DNA of 64,000 bases from Todiramphus chloris collaris (GCA_025345505.1 JANVCC010000064.1:1922900-1986899), one strand, 5' to 3'; shown: positions 39,731 through 53,430, counted from the stretch's first letter. The notes: a model not told the origin generated them from the letters alone. Made by a program: numbers and translations.

Positions 39731-42700
39731 AAGGGAAATGACTTCATGCTTCCTATGAGACTCTTCACCTTCCTCCCGCTCCAAGAACTGCTACGGCGTG
39801 GCTCGCTGCGGTCCCCGCCATCCCCTCGCTGCACAGGACTCCGGCACGACTCACACGAGCCTGCTCTGCTCTCCAAACCCATGGCAGCCAAGCTCAGCTC
39901 AAAAAAACCAACCCTAACTGACTCCCCGTTAACCTGCTCAGCCCTCACTCAACCTTTGAGGGGGAAAAGAAAAAAGATGACAGAAAAAAGGGGGGAAAGA
40001 GTCAGTTTTGTGATAAAAGGTCTGAAAAGACTGACCTCTGTGTTGAGGTTGCTTCCCAAGTAGAGGTGCTGTGGTTTGGGGAGTTTTATTCCATTCCTTT
40101 CCTGCAGGTAAGGGCTGGTAAGAAGATGGGAGCAGGGGAGGCTCTGGAGATGCAGCCACCACGCCAACCTCACGCCGGCACGCCCCAGGAGGCACGCGTG
40201 AAATTCAGGGTGCTTGGCTCGGAGCGCGAGCTCAACGGGAGAGAAACGCTGAATCCCGCTCCAAGCCCAGGGCTCCAGAGAAGACATTTGGCAAGAGCAG
40301 GGAAGGGAGGTCGGTAACCATGACAACCGCTCATTTCTCAGTATCAGACAACAAAAATGACTCCTGAAGACACCGGCCCCATGACCACCGCCTCCGTTCC
40401 CCCTGTCCCAGGAGGGCTCGCCGTTAGTCACGCCATGCCCAGGGCTACACCCAGGACCATAAAACAGGCTCCCCCTTCATTCCAAGACCCCCACGACCAT
40501 ACCTTCCCCTCCGCACGGGCAGGAGCAGCTGCCAAATTCCACACTTCTGGGTCACAGTCTTCCCCATCGCACAGCTAACGTGGGCAGATGCCGGGCAGTC
40601 ACCTTGGAGAATGTTTTCCTCAGCCTTCGGAAACCAAACAGGAAAGTCAGATGAAAATTAGCAACAGGGGTGCTAAGGAACAAACACGGCTTCTGGAGCC
40701 CCACCATCTCGTGGCAAAGCTTCACCCGTCTAGAACGGTGGAAACGATGCTGAAACGTGCACCTTAATTCTCATTGTTATTCACCAACCACATCAGGGAA
40801 GAGCCTTCCTCTCCACTGGGCAACCACAGCACTGGTTTTTATGATCTGTGTGCAGCACATAAAATAAGGAATAAAATTAAAGCCCTTTGGATCTCGGCAC
40901 TAACGCGACTGAGGAGCGGGCAAAAGGCACTGAGCAGCCTCACCCTCGAGCCCACCTCCCAGGCATCTTAAAACAGCTCACACAAGGAAATTCTTCCCCT
41001 TTACCTTTCGCTGCCTTTGTGTTGGCTGTGTCTTCCCAGCAGCTTTTGATCGTGTCGTCCTCACAGCACGTTCATCCAGCTAGAAACCAGAGAGCTGCTC
41101 CACCAGAAGCTTCCATTCTTCAGGACAACCATGTATTTGCTGTTATCTGCCACCGTTTCAGGATTTCTAGGTCTCTGGCCACCTAAGGAAGGGCTCCAGG
41201 AGCTGGTAGAGCCAGAAATGAAACCAAGGAGCGAGGGGAAACCCTGCATTGCTTCTGAAAGTTCCTTTAGCTCTAGGCCTCAATTCAGGCTTTTTCTAGA
41301 TGAGCTTTGCTTTCCCAAAGTGGGGGGGTTTGTTCAAAAATTAAATCACTTGTACCCCTGCCTCCTCTCCCAGCAGCATCCCCTAGCTCTCCACTCCCCA
41401 GATCACAAGCCTGCAGTTATTGCACAGCTTTGTCCCCCCCACCTCAACTCACAGCCTTCGTTCTTCAGCATTAGGCTGTACTACTCACTTTCCACCTTGG
41501 TTTTCCTGCACCTTGCCACCTGTAGGACCCTGAAAGCAGCACAGCTTGGGTCTCCTGGATCTGCTGCACAAGAGTTTCGGTCAGGTCTCCAACATTCATC
41601 TCCTGCAAAACCCCATTCCCGTTATAAAACTCTTCTTCAAGCTCTCAGCTCCCCAGGAAGGGCTCGAGAAGCTCACCAGGCAGAAAGCAAAGCTTGCTGG
41701 TTCTCCTGGTCCCAGGTGCTGTATTTTAGCCCAGCAAAGTGCTGGTGTCCAGCTTGACTGGTAGACTTGGGTCGAGCTACACCGGGCCCTAAACTGAATC
41801 TGGCCTGAAGTGAACCCATCTGGATGAGCAGACTCCAGTGCCCACCCCAGCTGCCCAACCAGCTTCCTCCACGTCAAACCAACCTACCCCTGAGATGACC
41901 AGTTGGGAGGACTGGCCCAGGAGAAAACAGCCCCAGAGCCTCTCTGTTTTCCTAGCTATGGCTTCCTGGTCCATGAGCACCTGCTTCTTTTGGCCCGTGC
42001 TCCCTGCGAGGCTCTCCGTGCGATGCGGAGAGGAGCTGTGTGCCATGAAGAGAGCCAGGCCTGTTTCAGATGCCAGTGTCTCCAGCTGCTGTGTTGGTTT
42101 GGAGGGAACAAACGTGCCCAGCAAAGCAGAGAGGTCAACGTAACCCTGTCGCCGCTCAGCGCGAGGAGAAGCATCTCAGGTTCAAGGGGTGAGCGCAGAG
42201 CTCTGCGGTGAGAACACGGAAGCCTTATTTGGAAATGTACTGGTTTGAACACACCGAAGGGCAAGACCGGGAACAAAATGCACGGGACTTCAAAACTGAC
42301 ACTAAATGAGCTTTTAATTAAACCATATTAAAGGCTCCTTCTTCAGAAGGGGGGAAAAAAATGACAGGGGTTTTAATCTGCCCTCTTCTGCAGGAGGTTT
42401 TTGTGAAGCAGTTCTGCTCACAGGTTGCTGAGGGGTTGAGTTTTGAGTGGGGAAGGCAGGTACCACCTTACCTTTGGGAAGAGAAGGAGAGGGAGAAGAC
42501 GTTTCTGGCCTGGGACATCATCTGGCTGGTCCTTTTTGACCCCTTTCTTTAACAACTAAGTGCAGATCCCTTGAACAACAGCCATCGGGGCAGCATTTTG
42601 GACAGAAGAGTCAAAAAACTGGGCTGCTTTAATCCCAGCACTGGGGTCTTGTAGGGGCTTTCTGTCTGGAGAGCAGATGGGAAATGGGGAGGAAGGAGGG

Positions 42701-44820
42701 AGAAGATACGGCAGGGACAGGAAAGGGGAAAGGTAGGGTCTGCAACTCGGTGTTGTATTTCAAGCCTGTAGCTGCAAGTTTCTCTTCCTTTACTTCCAAA
42801 ATGCTTCTTACCCAGCTTTGCCAGCTGCTTTGCAACAGGGAAGAAGGTGCTATGTGAACACGGGGTCTTGATATTGCCCAGGAGCCTTTTGCTTATTTAA
42901 AAAAAAAAAATAAGTGCATAAAATTAATTTGAAAGGATCCCACAAACAGAAGAAAACAATCAGGAAAACGCTGGGCTAAATAAGGGAATGAATTCCCCTA
43001 ATTACCACAAGATGCTCCCCAAGTCTGACAGTATCTCTTGGAGCAGATGTGTTCAAATAATATTTCCTCAGCTTCCAGCCTGCGTGGGCAGATTCCAGCA
43101 CCAGCCACTAAGGTTAAAAAGTACCTAATGAGCACTGACATTAAGAAACTGCCTTGGCTTTTGGTGTCTGCATTTTTCCCATCCTCCAGGCCAAGCTGCA
43201 AACATTTTGTTGGTGTTATTCACATCATAAAGTGCTTGGGTTTAAAAAATAAACCCAACCCAAACCACTAGAATCTGGATCCATGAAAGCAATTGCTAGA
43301 AAGGAAGGACCGGAGTCCTTGCAGTTCTGCTGGAGACAGGATAAGTGCAAAGGGGCAGGTCTGAGCTTTTTCTAGCAGTGACAGCAGACTCTGCCTGCCT
43401 TGCTCAGAACCTCCTGCAGATGTTATTTCAGGATGAACTGTACACACTCACACGCGTATCCCAAGCAGGTTTCCCTCCCTGATTTCCCAGTGATGAGCTG
43501 TATTTGAAGTGCTGCACAGCACTGGGAGGTTCCTGGTGTGACACCTTCACCAAGCAAGAGTCAAGTTTGCTGCTGGAGATAAAACGACAGCAAGTTTGGC
43601 TCCACTGTGCTTGCCTCGCTGGGAAGAGACCATCCAAAGAGCGCAGGGATTTTGTCGCAGGCCAGAGAACAAATGTTGTGGATGCTGCCACCCGCTGCCT
43701 CCCCCCAGATGCCACGGGTGTTCTGTAGCTGCTCTACAAATGGTTAGGGGGAGGTCATTCTGACAGCTCGTAAAGAACCACTTCACAAGAGTCTCTTTTC
43801 CGCTTCCCCCTCCTCGTCCCCGTGTTCAGAGGAAGCTGGCTCTCTGTGTCTCCTCAGTAATCCACGTTTACGCTCAGAAAGCAACGGCTTTAATTAGGCA
43901 ATGATTGCTTTCAACAGTAAAACAAGAAAAAAATGTACTGCAATGAGGGGACTCTGGGAAAATTTGCCTTCTCCCGTGGTAGCCACCTGACCTCTTCTCA
44001 GAGAGATGCTGTGCGTGGCCCTCGCAGGGCTCCGGGAGGACAGAGATGGGACAGCTTTTTGGAAGAGCTGGAAATTAAGAAATGCTCCTTGAAAGCTTGC
44101 CAGTTAACCCTTCGAAGGGTGAAAGACAGGTCCCTACAGCCCTACGCTGACTGCAGGCATCTTCCCTGCTTGTTTCCAGCTCCGCTTCAGAATCCAAGAT
44201 CTTGTCCTCCTCAGGGCCCCCCTCTCTACCCCCACTCTCCATCCTCGTTGCTGAACAAGCTCCAGGGTTGATTTCCTGCGTGTTTGAATAGGACCAGCTT
44301 GACACAGCCTGCCTTGGGATGAAATCACCAACTTGGCTTGCCTTCTGTCTGAAAAACAAATCCTTCTGCAGGGCTTTCATCTAGCAAAAGGACAAGGATT
44401 CTGAAATGCAGACATGCCTCTGCCAAGTTCCTGTGAACTGCTGCCTGAGTAAAGCTTATGTTTGCTGTTAGCTTAGCTTCAGCAAAGGTTACCTAGCTGA
44501 GATCTTACACTGAAAACAATCAATGAGCCTCCTGTTTGCTCCCCTTGTAGCTGAAAATAAGGAAGTAGAAACACAGGTAAGCGAGGCAGGGAGTGCTCGC
44601 GGGGAGCAGCTGCTTTCACAGGGCAGTGGCAATCCATGCACGGGGAGACCTCGGGGAAAGGGAAATGGAGACTCCAGCCTCAAAGTGAGAGGGATCTAAA
44701 ATAATTCCTTCTTTCCCTTTGCCTTCTTTCATCAGCAAATCTCCCAAGGTATTTAGGTCGTGATGGGAATAACACTGTCTGGGATATCTGGGCTCTGTCT
44801 TCGCTGTCACTCTGCAGAAA

Positions 44821-44826
44821 ATGGTG

Positions 44827-44858
<32 letters not shown>

Positions 44859-44865
44859 GGTGATA
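44821..44865. repeat. (GAT)n microsatellite
   Basis: About 15 triplets of ATG/GTG with two or three interruptions. On the opposite strand it reads as a poly-His run in a chance frame. It is likely length-polymorphic. Confidence 0.92.
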
Positions 44866-47800
44866 ACTTAGGGGTTGCTGAGAGCTCTGCGTGCATGGTA
44901 GGCCAGCAGGATCCTGCTGTGACACGCTCTGGGGGCCTGCTGCACGCTGTGGTTCTTGCACTGGTTTTGAGACAGTCCTCACGTTCGACAAGCAATCGAT
45001 GGGCTGTTCTAAGCTCGGGATGGTTGGGTAATATTTGCACCCTAAATGAGAGAAACACCAAAATTAGAATGTACCTATTGTGCTTAGTTTGCCCCTAAAC
45101 CTTGAAACAAGGCCAAGGCCCATCTCTGTGATTCCCTAACCCCTCTAATTTCCTCTCCAAGCTCCTCAGCCCAATCCTTCTCAGCTTAGGTGAAGCTGAA
45201 CCGCAAAAACAAGGTGCTACAACCGTTCTAGGTTGTGAAGGTGTTTGCTGGGCAATGCAAACAACTACAGGCAAGGCTGGGTCGTGTATCTACTCCGTTT
45301 GCACTGATTCTCACTAGCACTTCTGCTCGTTGGAGAGCTGGGGTCTGAAAGCCACCATATGGTTATCATTGGTACCGGAGAAGCATGTGGCCAGGACATG
45401 TGTAACTCACATTTTCCTCTGGACCACACTCAGCCTGCACTTGTTTATCGTGGGGGAGGGACTGGAAAAATCATTGACTCACCGTCAGGAACAAAACATT
45501 TCAAATCTTGAATCGAAAACCACTCTGTTTTAACAAAGCTCTTCTGCCGGCGCAGAGGAAAGGGAACAAGTATGGAGTGGGAAACTCCGGGGGCTGCAGA
45601 GTGTTTGCCCGCAGGGGATAGAAGTGGGAGGGATCTGCTGAAGGGACAGCACTTTGGCACTGCTGTAGACAGTGGGTTTGTACTCCCTGCTCTACTCTGC
45701 ACGTGGCTGAACCCCCACGGAAAACTAAAGAGCCACGCTGCCTCTGTTCCTCAAATCGTGTTTGGTTTGGGTCTCGCCGTGCTGAGAAGTGTCTCCATCA
45801 GAACTGCAGCTCAGATGGGGATGGTGTATCTCCAGCCAGCCACCCGTCAGTTAGGATGGGACGATGCGGACGGACCAAAGCGGCACTCTGCAAACGGCCC
45901 GCACGGGGCTAGAAGGCAGTGTGCTGGGAGAGGAGGGGATTAAAGCTTTAACGTGGAGTTCAGTGCATTTCAGGTACAACAAACAGCTCTTCCTGACAAC
46001 ATTTTGTGCCTCGGTTTACCGACACTAATAGGTCAAAGCCTGCAATGCCCGTGTAATTCTAAGGCTTGTACGATCTACCGTGGCAGAAGAAAATAAGCCT
46101 GTGGAAAAACCAAAGACATAAAATGGCCGTGGACAAAAAGGCCTCAAATCTGGGCAGCGCTACCCTCTGCCCTGTTCCACAGCTGAATTCAACAGCTGCA
46201 CTTGTGTCTGGCTCGGCGAGGCTGGCTGAAACGCATTCATCTACTCACAAAGCTCCTCCAGATCCAAGGAGGCTCTGCTGGGTCTAAGATCTGAGCCAAG
46301 CCTAAGCCTGGATTCTGTTGTATCCAGCTCCATTTGCCACGATGGATTCTGCCAAGCTCGCCCGAGCACGGGAAAAGCTTCCAGTTGTAATTCTCAGCGC
46401 TGCTCTCTTGCCTCTTTCCGTTCGTCCTCTCTCGTTCTGCTGCTGGAAAACACACGAACAATGGAGATTAGCCAGAGCTCAAAGGCCTTTCAAGTGTTGT
46501 CCAAAAAGCACGGAGCCTCTGCCTCTATTCCTTGCTGGCGTCACAAAAAGTCAGTTCTCCCCCCCAACCCTGCAGACTCTCCCAGACATCTGAGAACAGC
46601 GAGTGCTTCACATAACTGAAGGGGGTTCCTGTCCTCAAATCTAACAAACAATGAGATGGCTGAACATCTGGAAGGAACAGATGCTTCTCATGTCCCCGGA
46701 CGGCGTGTTTCAGTGTGTGCTTTATGCCACCCAGGGCCGTCTGCCCACGAAGAGAGGGACCACGGGCTCCTTGGCAGAGCAGAGCCCGTCAGAGCTGTCA
46801 TCACCAGCACGCAGAGGTGCAGTTGGCGTCTCCCCGCGCAGAGCAGAGCGGACAGCGCTGTCCACCTGATGCTCTCAAAGCCAGGGAGGTGCCTGCAGAC
46901 CCAGGAATAACCTAGGGCTAAGCTGCTGGCTGGAGACTGTGCAGAGAGGTGCGTGCAAAGGACTCAGGAACAAAATACACCTGTCCTTTAGCAGCGACAT
47001 CCGAGAGCTCATCCCGTTTTCTCTGCCTGGCGCCCGAGGAAGCAGGAGCCACTCGCTTCGTCTTCCAGCAGCGCAGACTCGCTGAGGCTTCCAGGCCAAG
47101 TGCTCATGAGAAGGACACTTCAAAGCCGGTCCCGCGCTATTTTCACAGCCCAGCCCTTTGCAGTCTGCTTCTGGAGGCTGAGTGAGGTCATACCTGCCGG
47201 GTGAGAAAGGAGAGCGCTGTGCTGACAAGTCCCACCTACCGGCACCGGGAAAGGGAGACGAGGACCCTGCAAGTGCCACAGCTCTGGGCTGTGCTCAGCT
47301 AAGCCAGGCCCTCCAACTCCAAACTCGCGGAGGTTTATAGTTCAAATCCACAAGGTATTAATCTAGTTCAGCCACTTCCAGCACAGTCACTAAGCTGCCA
47401 AGCAGCAGCGTTGGGAGTTACATAGAAATAATCCCAGGCTGAGCTTCTTGTGGCATCATAAATTGCCTGTGTCGTCAGTCAGCAGAAACCCGAGATGAAA
47501 TTCTTTCCTTTGCAGTTAATTATTTCCAAGCCTTTGCGGCCTTAGCAGAACTGGTGGAAGGTGCTGAACTGACAGCCCTGGAGAAACAGGCTTTCCACTT
47601 GTCCACAGAGCTGGGAAGGAGGGAGCCAGCAGCGAGAACCAAAGCCTGCTCTGCCAACAGGCTGCAAAGCCTGTGCTCGAGCTGGACCGCTCTCCCCTCC
47701 TACCAGCCCAGGCTAAGCACCTCTGGCTTGCGTGCCCCTGGAAAACCATAGCCTTGGGCTGACGTAGCTTTTTCGTGGGGCCGAGCCCAATGTGACTTTT

Positions 47801-48049
47801 AGCCCGGGTGTCTGGCAGGCCTCTGAGGTTGGAGCAGCCTCCTCCAGACCCGCTGCTGACGTTTATCGTGGCCAGGTGCAAATCTTCTTGCGCTGGCCCA
47901 GTGCCACCAGACCAGCATGTTTTTAAGAATTTCACCCTCCTACCAGACAGTGTTTTTCAATATTTTTGCATTAAATCTTCTGCTGTATTTGATTAGCCTG
48001 CAGCAGCTGTTTTCCACTCTCCCAACAAACCATAGATCTATAAGCTCAT

Positions 48050-48420
48050 GCGTGAGAGACCGTCTGCGCCGGAGAATGCCGCTGTCTGAGAAAGCGTTGC
48101 GCGGTCTCACAGCTGGGAATGAGCTGTACCTGAACGCGGGCAAACCAGGAAACCCTCCAACGGGATCCAGTCTGACTCTACCACGGGATTACACAGGGTG
48201 CTTTATATTTGCCTCCGGATGCGGGTAAGAATTCCCGCTCGGCTGGGCAGACGGATTTGTGTCGTTCTTTAGACCAAGTGAGAGCGTGAGAATCCGCGTT
48301 AAGAAAGGCACCGGGGCGAGCTCACGGATGCCCAGGTCTAGGAAGGAGGGAAGGGTTTAGCTCGTGCACGGGCGACGAAAGCAGCGCGCAGCCCTGACGC
48401 GGACACGCCAGCCCGTGTGC
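48050..48420. promoter_or_regulatory. CpG-dense patch in the intergenic region
   Basis: CG dinucleotides are clearly more frequent than in flanking DNA (for example CTGCGCCGGAG, GTTGCGCGGTC, GGGCGACGAAAGCAGCGCGC, GACGCGGACACGCC). It is far from any gene start seen here. It may be an orphan CpG island or a promoter of a non-coding transcript. Confidence 0.35.
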
Positions 48421-48547
48421 ATTTGTGGATGTGCGGCCTCGGTGAAGAGTTTCTTGTTGGGAAGCCAAGACCTCCTGTCCCGTGGCCAATTCAGATAAGG
48501 AGAGCGAGTGGCTAAAAGGGAAGGGAGGGGAAACTGCTACATACATT

Positions 48548-48566
48548 AAAAAAAAAAAAAAAAAAA
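48548..48566. repeat. Poly(A) tract
   Basis: Nineteen consecutive A. A similar tract of 17 A lies at 48,638-48,654. They could be relics of retrotransposed sequence, but no matching body or target duplication was found. Confidence 0.85.
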
Positions 48567-48637
48567 GACGTTATTCAAAGACTATAAAAGGCAAAAGTTT
48601 GGATGAAGGAGAAGGGAGAGGGTTGCCAAGTCATTAC

Positions 48638-48654
48638 AAAAAAAAAAAAAAAAA
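48638..48654. repeat. Poly(A) tract
   Basis: Seventeen consecutive A followed by GAGAAGGAGC, 71 bases after the previous A tract. Confidence 0.85.
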
Positions 48655-51249
48655 GAGAAGGAGCAAGCTGCTGCCAGGACTTGGCACGTGTGCTTGTACT
48701 TGGATAAATCAGTCACTCTAGACCTATGGTAGTTCTTGCTGACAAGCTGTCAAGCTCCTTGGCTGGGGGAACAGGGCATGTGCTTTACATGCACTTACAG
48801 AATAGTAAACTGTTATTAAAAGTGGGGAAGGGAAAAAAAAAAAACCCAACCAAAACAACCCAGTCTGATTTACTGGTGGTTTTGCCTGCTCGGCTATGTT
48901 CTCACAGAACCATTTCACTCGTGCATGGAGTAGTCTGGGAGCGTGGAAAACTGCCTGTGGAAGCACTGGGTCTCTGAAGGGGATGGCAGAAACAAACCAA
49001 AAACCAGGCAGAAACAAAACGAAACCAAATCTCTGAGAGCAGAGAACGTTAAATGAAGATACAGGCTGAAGCTACCGCAACGCCACGTGGATTTCAAACA
49101 GCCCAGGGGACGTGGTCCGGCCCGGACAGACACCTGCAAATGTCCCAGCCTGGCTCAGGAGGTGCAGAAAGCACCTTTAGGCAGGCTTAGATCAGGGTTG
49201 GGATTGGGCCCAGTCAAATCCAGACGCATTAGCTGGGCCCAAGCAGAAAAGCTGCCTGAGCTCAGGGAGCAGCCAACAGCCCTGAGCTGCCCGCGGGTGC
49301 AGTGGAGGGAGGAGAAAGTTGCTGGTTTTGATGATGGGGGAAGTGGGGAGACGTGTGCCTGGGCTGAAGGCTGCTGGGACCACTGGTGAGAATGATAGGA
49401 AGGATGGATGCTTGGCTTAGGGAAGGAAAAGAGAATTAAAACCCGAAAAAGGCCCAAAAAGGATTGAGATATTGTACAAAGAGAATAAATAGATAATTGT
49501 CTGAGGAAAACCTGACCGGACTAGTTCTCTCTCTATTGACTCTGCAGTTAAGCACAGGCTCATTGCTGCCTTCCCACGTTACAGGGCATTCATCCTGGTT
49601 TGTCACTCAGCAAGCCGCACGCATGGATAGAAACACGGGCACACACCAGTCTGGACGGGATTGCCTCACCGGAACCCCACGTCGGCACTCATCCTGACCC
49701 CCACCCAGATCCCCTCAGCCTTCCCGGGCCAGACACCCATTTTACCAGGCTGTTCCTAACCTGTTTTTGGGTGGTAATACCCAGTGTCAGCCCACGCAGC
49801 GGGTTTTGAGGAGACACACTCCACTGACTACTCAAACCTACGCACATAAAAAGTGAAAGCCATCAAATTTTACGGTGCCATTTGTAGCAATAGGTCCCAA
49901 ACTAGTTTTGGCTGGAACTCAGCGAGTTGGATCACGCTGATCCAAGAGCCACAAAGCACACAGAGAAGACAGTGAGTTTTTCTGTATGTCTTTTGTACCC
50001 TATTCCTTAGTTTATGGGCTGTAACCCCACACCCCTGCTGTAACCTGTTCCGAGCAGTCCCCAGGGCTTGTTTGTCCTCAGCAGCACATTTATGCCACTC
50101 TCTGAGTTTTATTCCTCATTTGTTGTAGTTGTGTTTGGAGGAAAATGCTTATAAGACAAAACCAGAACTATTTTAAAAATTAACTGCTAATAAAACAAAT
50201 CCCAACAACTGCTGCAGCCTAAATCTCAGCCCAGATCCAGAGCTGATGCAAGCATGCAAGCAGACCGTGATCCCAGTAATAATCCTGCCACTAACTCACA
50301 GGGAGTACAAGTTCTTCAGGACACAGACTGTGGACACAATGGGGAAAAAAAAAAAAAGAAAAAGAAGTTTGTGTGGATTTGCAAAGCAAGGCTGTAGCCA
50401 AATCCAGCACTCAGGGTTTCCAACTCACAGCTCCTGGCCCCAGCTGATGGCCTTGCTTGGGAGGCTTCAAGCCGTGGTCAGGACAGCACACAGGATGCTC
50501 GTGCTACTGAGGTCTCGGGGTGGGTCGTGGGGAGAAGGTCAGACTTGTGCAAGACTCATCTGTTAAAGCAGGTCACTGATCCAACCCATCCATTTAGGGT
50601 TGTACGCCTTGCTGATGACTTCAGCATCTAACTGTCTTGGACGAGACCAGCGAGGCAGAGCTGCTGCCAAAACATTAATGGATCTAGGGCAAAACTCAGC
50701 CCCGAGCAGGAAGCCGTGTAACACCCAGGCACCTTAACCGCCTCCAAAACAATGCTCAACCAGGACCTGAGGTTCACATAAGCAAACTGAATTGTTAGCA
50801 AGAGTGCCCAGCAGAGAACCATCGCTGGGCACCATCACAAAATACTTTTTGACCAGTACCATCTCACGCTGGAGCCCAACCAAACCCAAAAAGCCCAGTG
50901 CAACCACCCAGCTGGTAGTTACCTCAGGTAGCTTACCTTGGTCTGCTTTAAGAGGTGTGGCTGTGAACAAGTCATGAGGCACGGGGGATTAGAGGAAGGG
51001 GGAGTAGGAGGTTAATTGGATTCCATTTGGACAGGGATTTAGGTTGGCTGAGTTTTTTCAGTCAGCAGCACATAGTGGAACATGTCACTTGTAATTGAGC
51101 TAATGAAACACCTCTGGAGATAAAAAAACACGAGCTAAATTCAGACTCGGCTCAGAGACTTGCTCACCAGGAGGTTAGGCCGAGGTGTAACTGTTCTGTT
51201 TGAGGACACGGGGCTGCAAAGGTAACAGCAGAACTGCTTTTACTTTGCA

Positions 51250-51410
51250 GAATCTTTTTCTCACTCGAGGCTGCTGGAGTTGGGGGTAATTAAGGGGATT
51301 GTTTTATTATGGACACTCTTCCAGGACAGGAATCTAGGCTTTGCCAATATGCTAATGCAATTTGTCCAGCCTCTCTCTAATGGTTATTATATTTGTTTTC
51401 TAGAAATAGA
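51250..51410. promoter_or_regulatory. Candidate conserved non-coding element with octamer-like site
   Basis: Contains GGGTAATTAAGG, CCAATATGCTAATGCAATTT (octamer-like ATGCTAAT) and ATGGTTATTATATTTG in an otherwise mixed-composition region. The combination is typical of POU/homeodomain enhancers, but conservation is untested. Confidence 0.3.
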
Positions 51411-52312
51411 ATAGGAAGGACAAGCATTTTTGCTCCGTGGCACTGGAACTACACGTGACTTAGCTGAAAGAGGGCGGCGAATACCTGCCCTTCTTGATGT
51501 GCACTGATGGAGGGCTGCCACCTTCCAGAGCTGTTCCTTTGGGGTTTCCCAAGGGGAATTAAGGGTTTGTTTTCCAGTCTTCAAAGGCGTGACAGAATCC
51601 CCTCTGCCCCAAAGCCAAACCTGCGGCTGCTGAAAGCCAGAGTCCTGCAGGGAACCCAGTCCTCCTTGTGCAAAATGTTCAAGGTCTGAAATGACTTTGT
51701 CTCCCAAGCCTGGAATAAAACAAGACAAGATAACAACAAGATCCAGCACAGGAGAAAAAAAAAAAACCATAGCCATTTGCAGGAGGCAATTTCAAAAACA
51801 CAGAGGTATTTTGTCAGGGAAAAAAAACCCCAAGGTCTGTCTTTCCAAAATGATCCACCAGCTCAGAAGGAAAGTTGCTTCCTAAATTAAACAGTTGCAG
51901 TGAAAATTAGTTTCCAGTTCAGTGGGTTTTATATCCTTGCTTTGGGGATAATTACATTAATCCAGTAATTTTTTTTCTCCAAGACACTTTTAGAGAACCA
52001 AAACTTCACTTCTTCATTCCCCCTGTCTCCCCTGAAGTTTACAAACAAAGTGAACTTTAATGAGAGCAGAGGACATACTCGACACCCCTGGTAAAAAAGA
52101 AAACCACAGCCTCACAGGAAAGAATTTTATGCAGCTGTATAAAAAATATTACGGGCACGAGGACATCAGTCCCTGAGGGCACGAGAATACTTCTGTCTGA
52201 ATCTCACAGCTCAAGAAACCCTGAGTTGAGGTGGGCATACCCAGAGTAGGAGAAAGCTGTAAGGTAAGTCTCTGCATGAGGAGATGCAGTGTAGACTTAC
52301 GCCTGTCCCTGC

Positions 52313-52404
52313 GCAGATTGAGATGACAAGGAGTCCCAGGGGATATTCTGCTCAGGGTGCAGATTGAGATGAAAAGGAGTTCCAGGGGATATTCTGCTCA
52401 GAGT
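52313..52404. repeat. 46-bp tandem duplication
   Basis: Two adjacent 46-base units (52,313-52,358 and 52,359-52,404) starting GCAGATTGAGATGA and ending CTGCTCAG. They differ at only three positions. Confidence 0.95.
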
Positions 52405-52440
52405 GATGTTTGTTTAGCAGGAATTGTCTTTTTGTCTTTC

Positions 52441-52500
52441 ATTCCTCCCGCTGTGGTTTGATTCTTCCTGCTGAGGTTTGATTCCTCCTTCTCTGGCTTT
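52441..52500. repeat. 20-bp tandem repeat, three copies
   Basis: Three exact 20-base periods of the form ATTCCTCCYGCTGWGGTTTG, with the third more diverged, directly after the 46-bp duplication. Confidence 0.92.
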
Positions 52501-52792
52501 AGGAAAGGAGACAGATTGAAGTAGCTGCCTGGTCTACAGGCAGGTACCTAGAAAATGGAATGTCTTGGATTAATTAAGTGATTGAAATAGCCAAGGTGTT
52601 GAAGGAGAGGACAATGTGCCCTGCTCTGCCAAGCGAGTCGCTCTCTGTGCTCTTAGGTTCTTTGTCTCTCCCAACATCCAGTTCAGAGCCTCAGAGTTGG
52701 GCAGCAAACAAAAGAAAAGCTTTTTCCGAACACGGGTCCTGCAAACCCACTTTGAGATGGGAATTCAAGCTGCAGGCTTCCTGGCACATAAA

Positions 52793-52828
52793 GCAATAAA
52801 GACAAAACAAGCAATAAAGACAAAACCA
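52793..52828. repeat. 18-bp tandem duplication
   Basis: GCAATAAAGACAAAACAA followed by GCAATAAAGACAAAACCA, one mismatch. Confidence 0.92.
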
Positions 52829-53109
52829 GATCACGCCCAGTTACAGTTCTGCAGCTGAATCACTGAATCTGCACAAATGCCACCAGAGCCCAGCGTACAG
52901 TCCAGGTGCCAGCTCGAGGAAGGGAGGAAGGAAGGAATCCAGCTCCCTCCCCCAGAGCTGTGCTGCTCTTTTGCACCAAGACAAAGAGAAGCAAAACCAG
53001 TAGCAAAAAAACCTACTTAAGACATCCCAGGGAAAAGGATCATCTCTGCAGAACAGCTTTATTGTACTGAGGGCTCTAGAGCTGCTCTGTTGAGGAGAGC
53101 CATACTTTA

Positions 53110-53430
53110 AAGGCACTCTGTCCTGGATTATAAACTGTCTAATATTTGAGGAGCCAAGAGCTTGCTATTTCCCATTAAGTGCTATTAATTGTTCTGGTTA
53201 TCACATTGTGCAGTTTGACCTAACCTACTGATTTCCCGCCCCCCACCCCCCACTCCTGCTGCAAAACATCCATCACTTTTTTAAAGGGTTATAAAGCTAC
53301 AGGGAAAAAGGTTCTGGTTTGTGTTAGCTTGATTGCTATAGACTTTAATAAAGCACCCATCAGAGCTGCCTAGCCACACTATAGATCAAGCTCCTCTAAT
53401 TCTTTTCATGTCTCCAGAGGGGAAGGCTGA
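53110..53430. promoter_or_regulatory. Candidate conserved non-coding element
   Basis: AT-rich blocks with CCATTAAGTGCTATTAATTG, GTCTAATATTTG and GACTTTAATAAAGC, separated by a C-rich run near 53,240. Resembles enhancer-type unique sequence. Unproven. Confidence 0.25.

Noticed and set aside
44680-44991. Minus-strand frame with a 14-residue histidine run
   Set aside because: The histidines come from a GAT microsatellite. There is no surrounding gene structure.
48541-48660. Two A tracts as evidence for a processed pseudogene pair
   Set aside because: No coding-like body, parent gene or target-site duplication was visible upstream of either tract.
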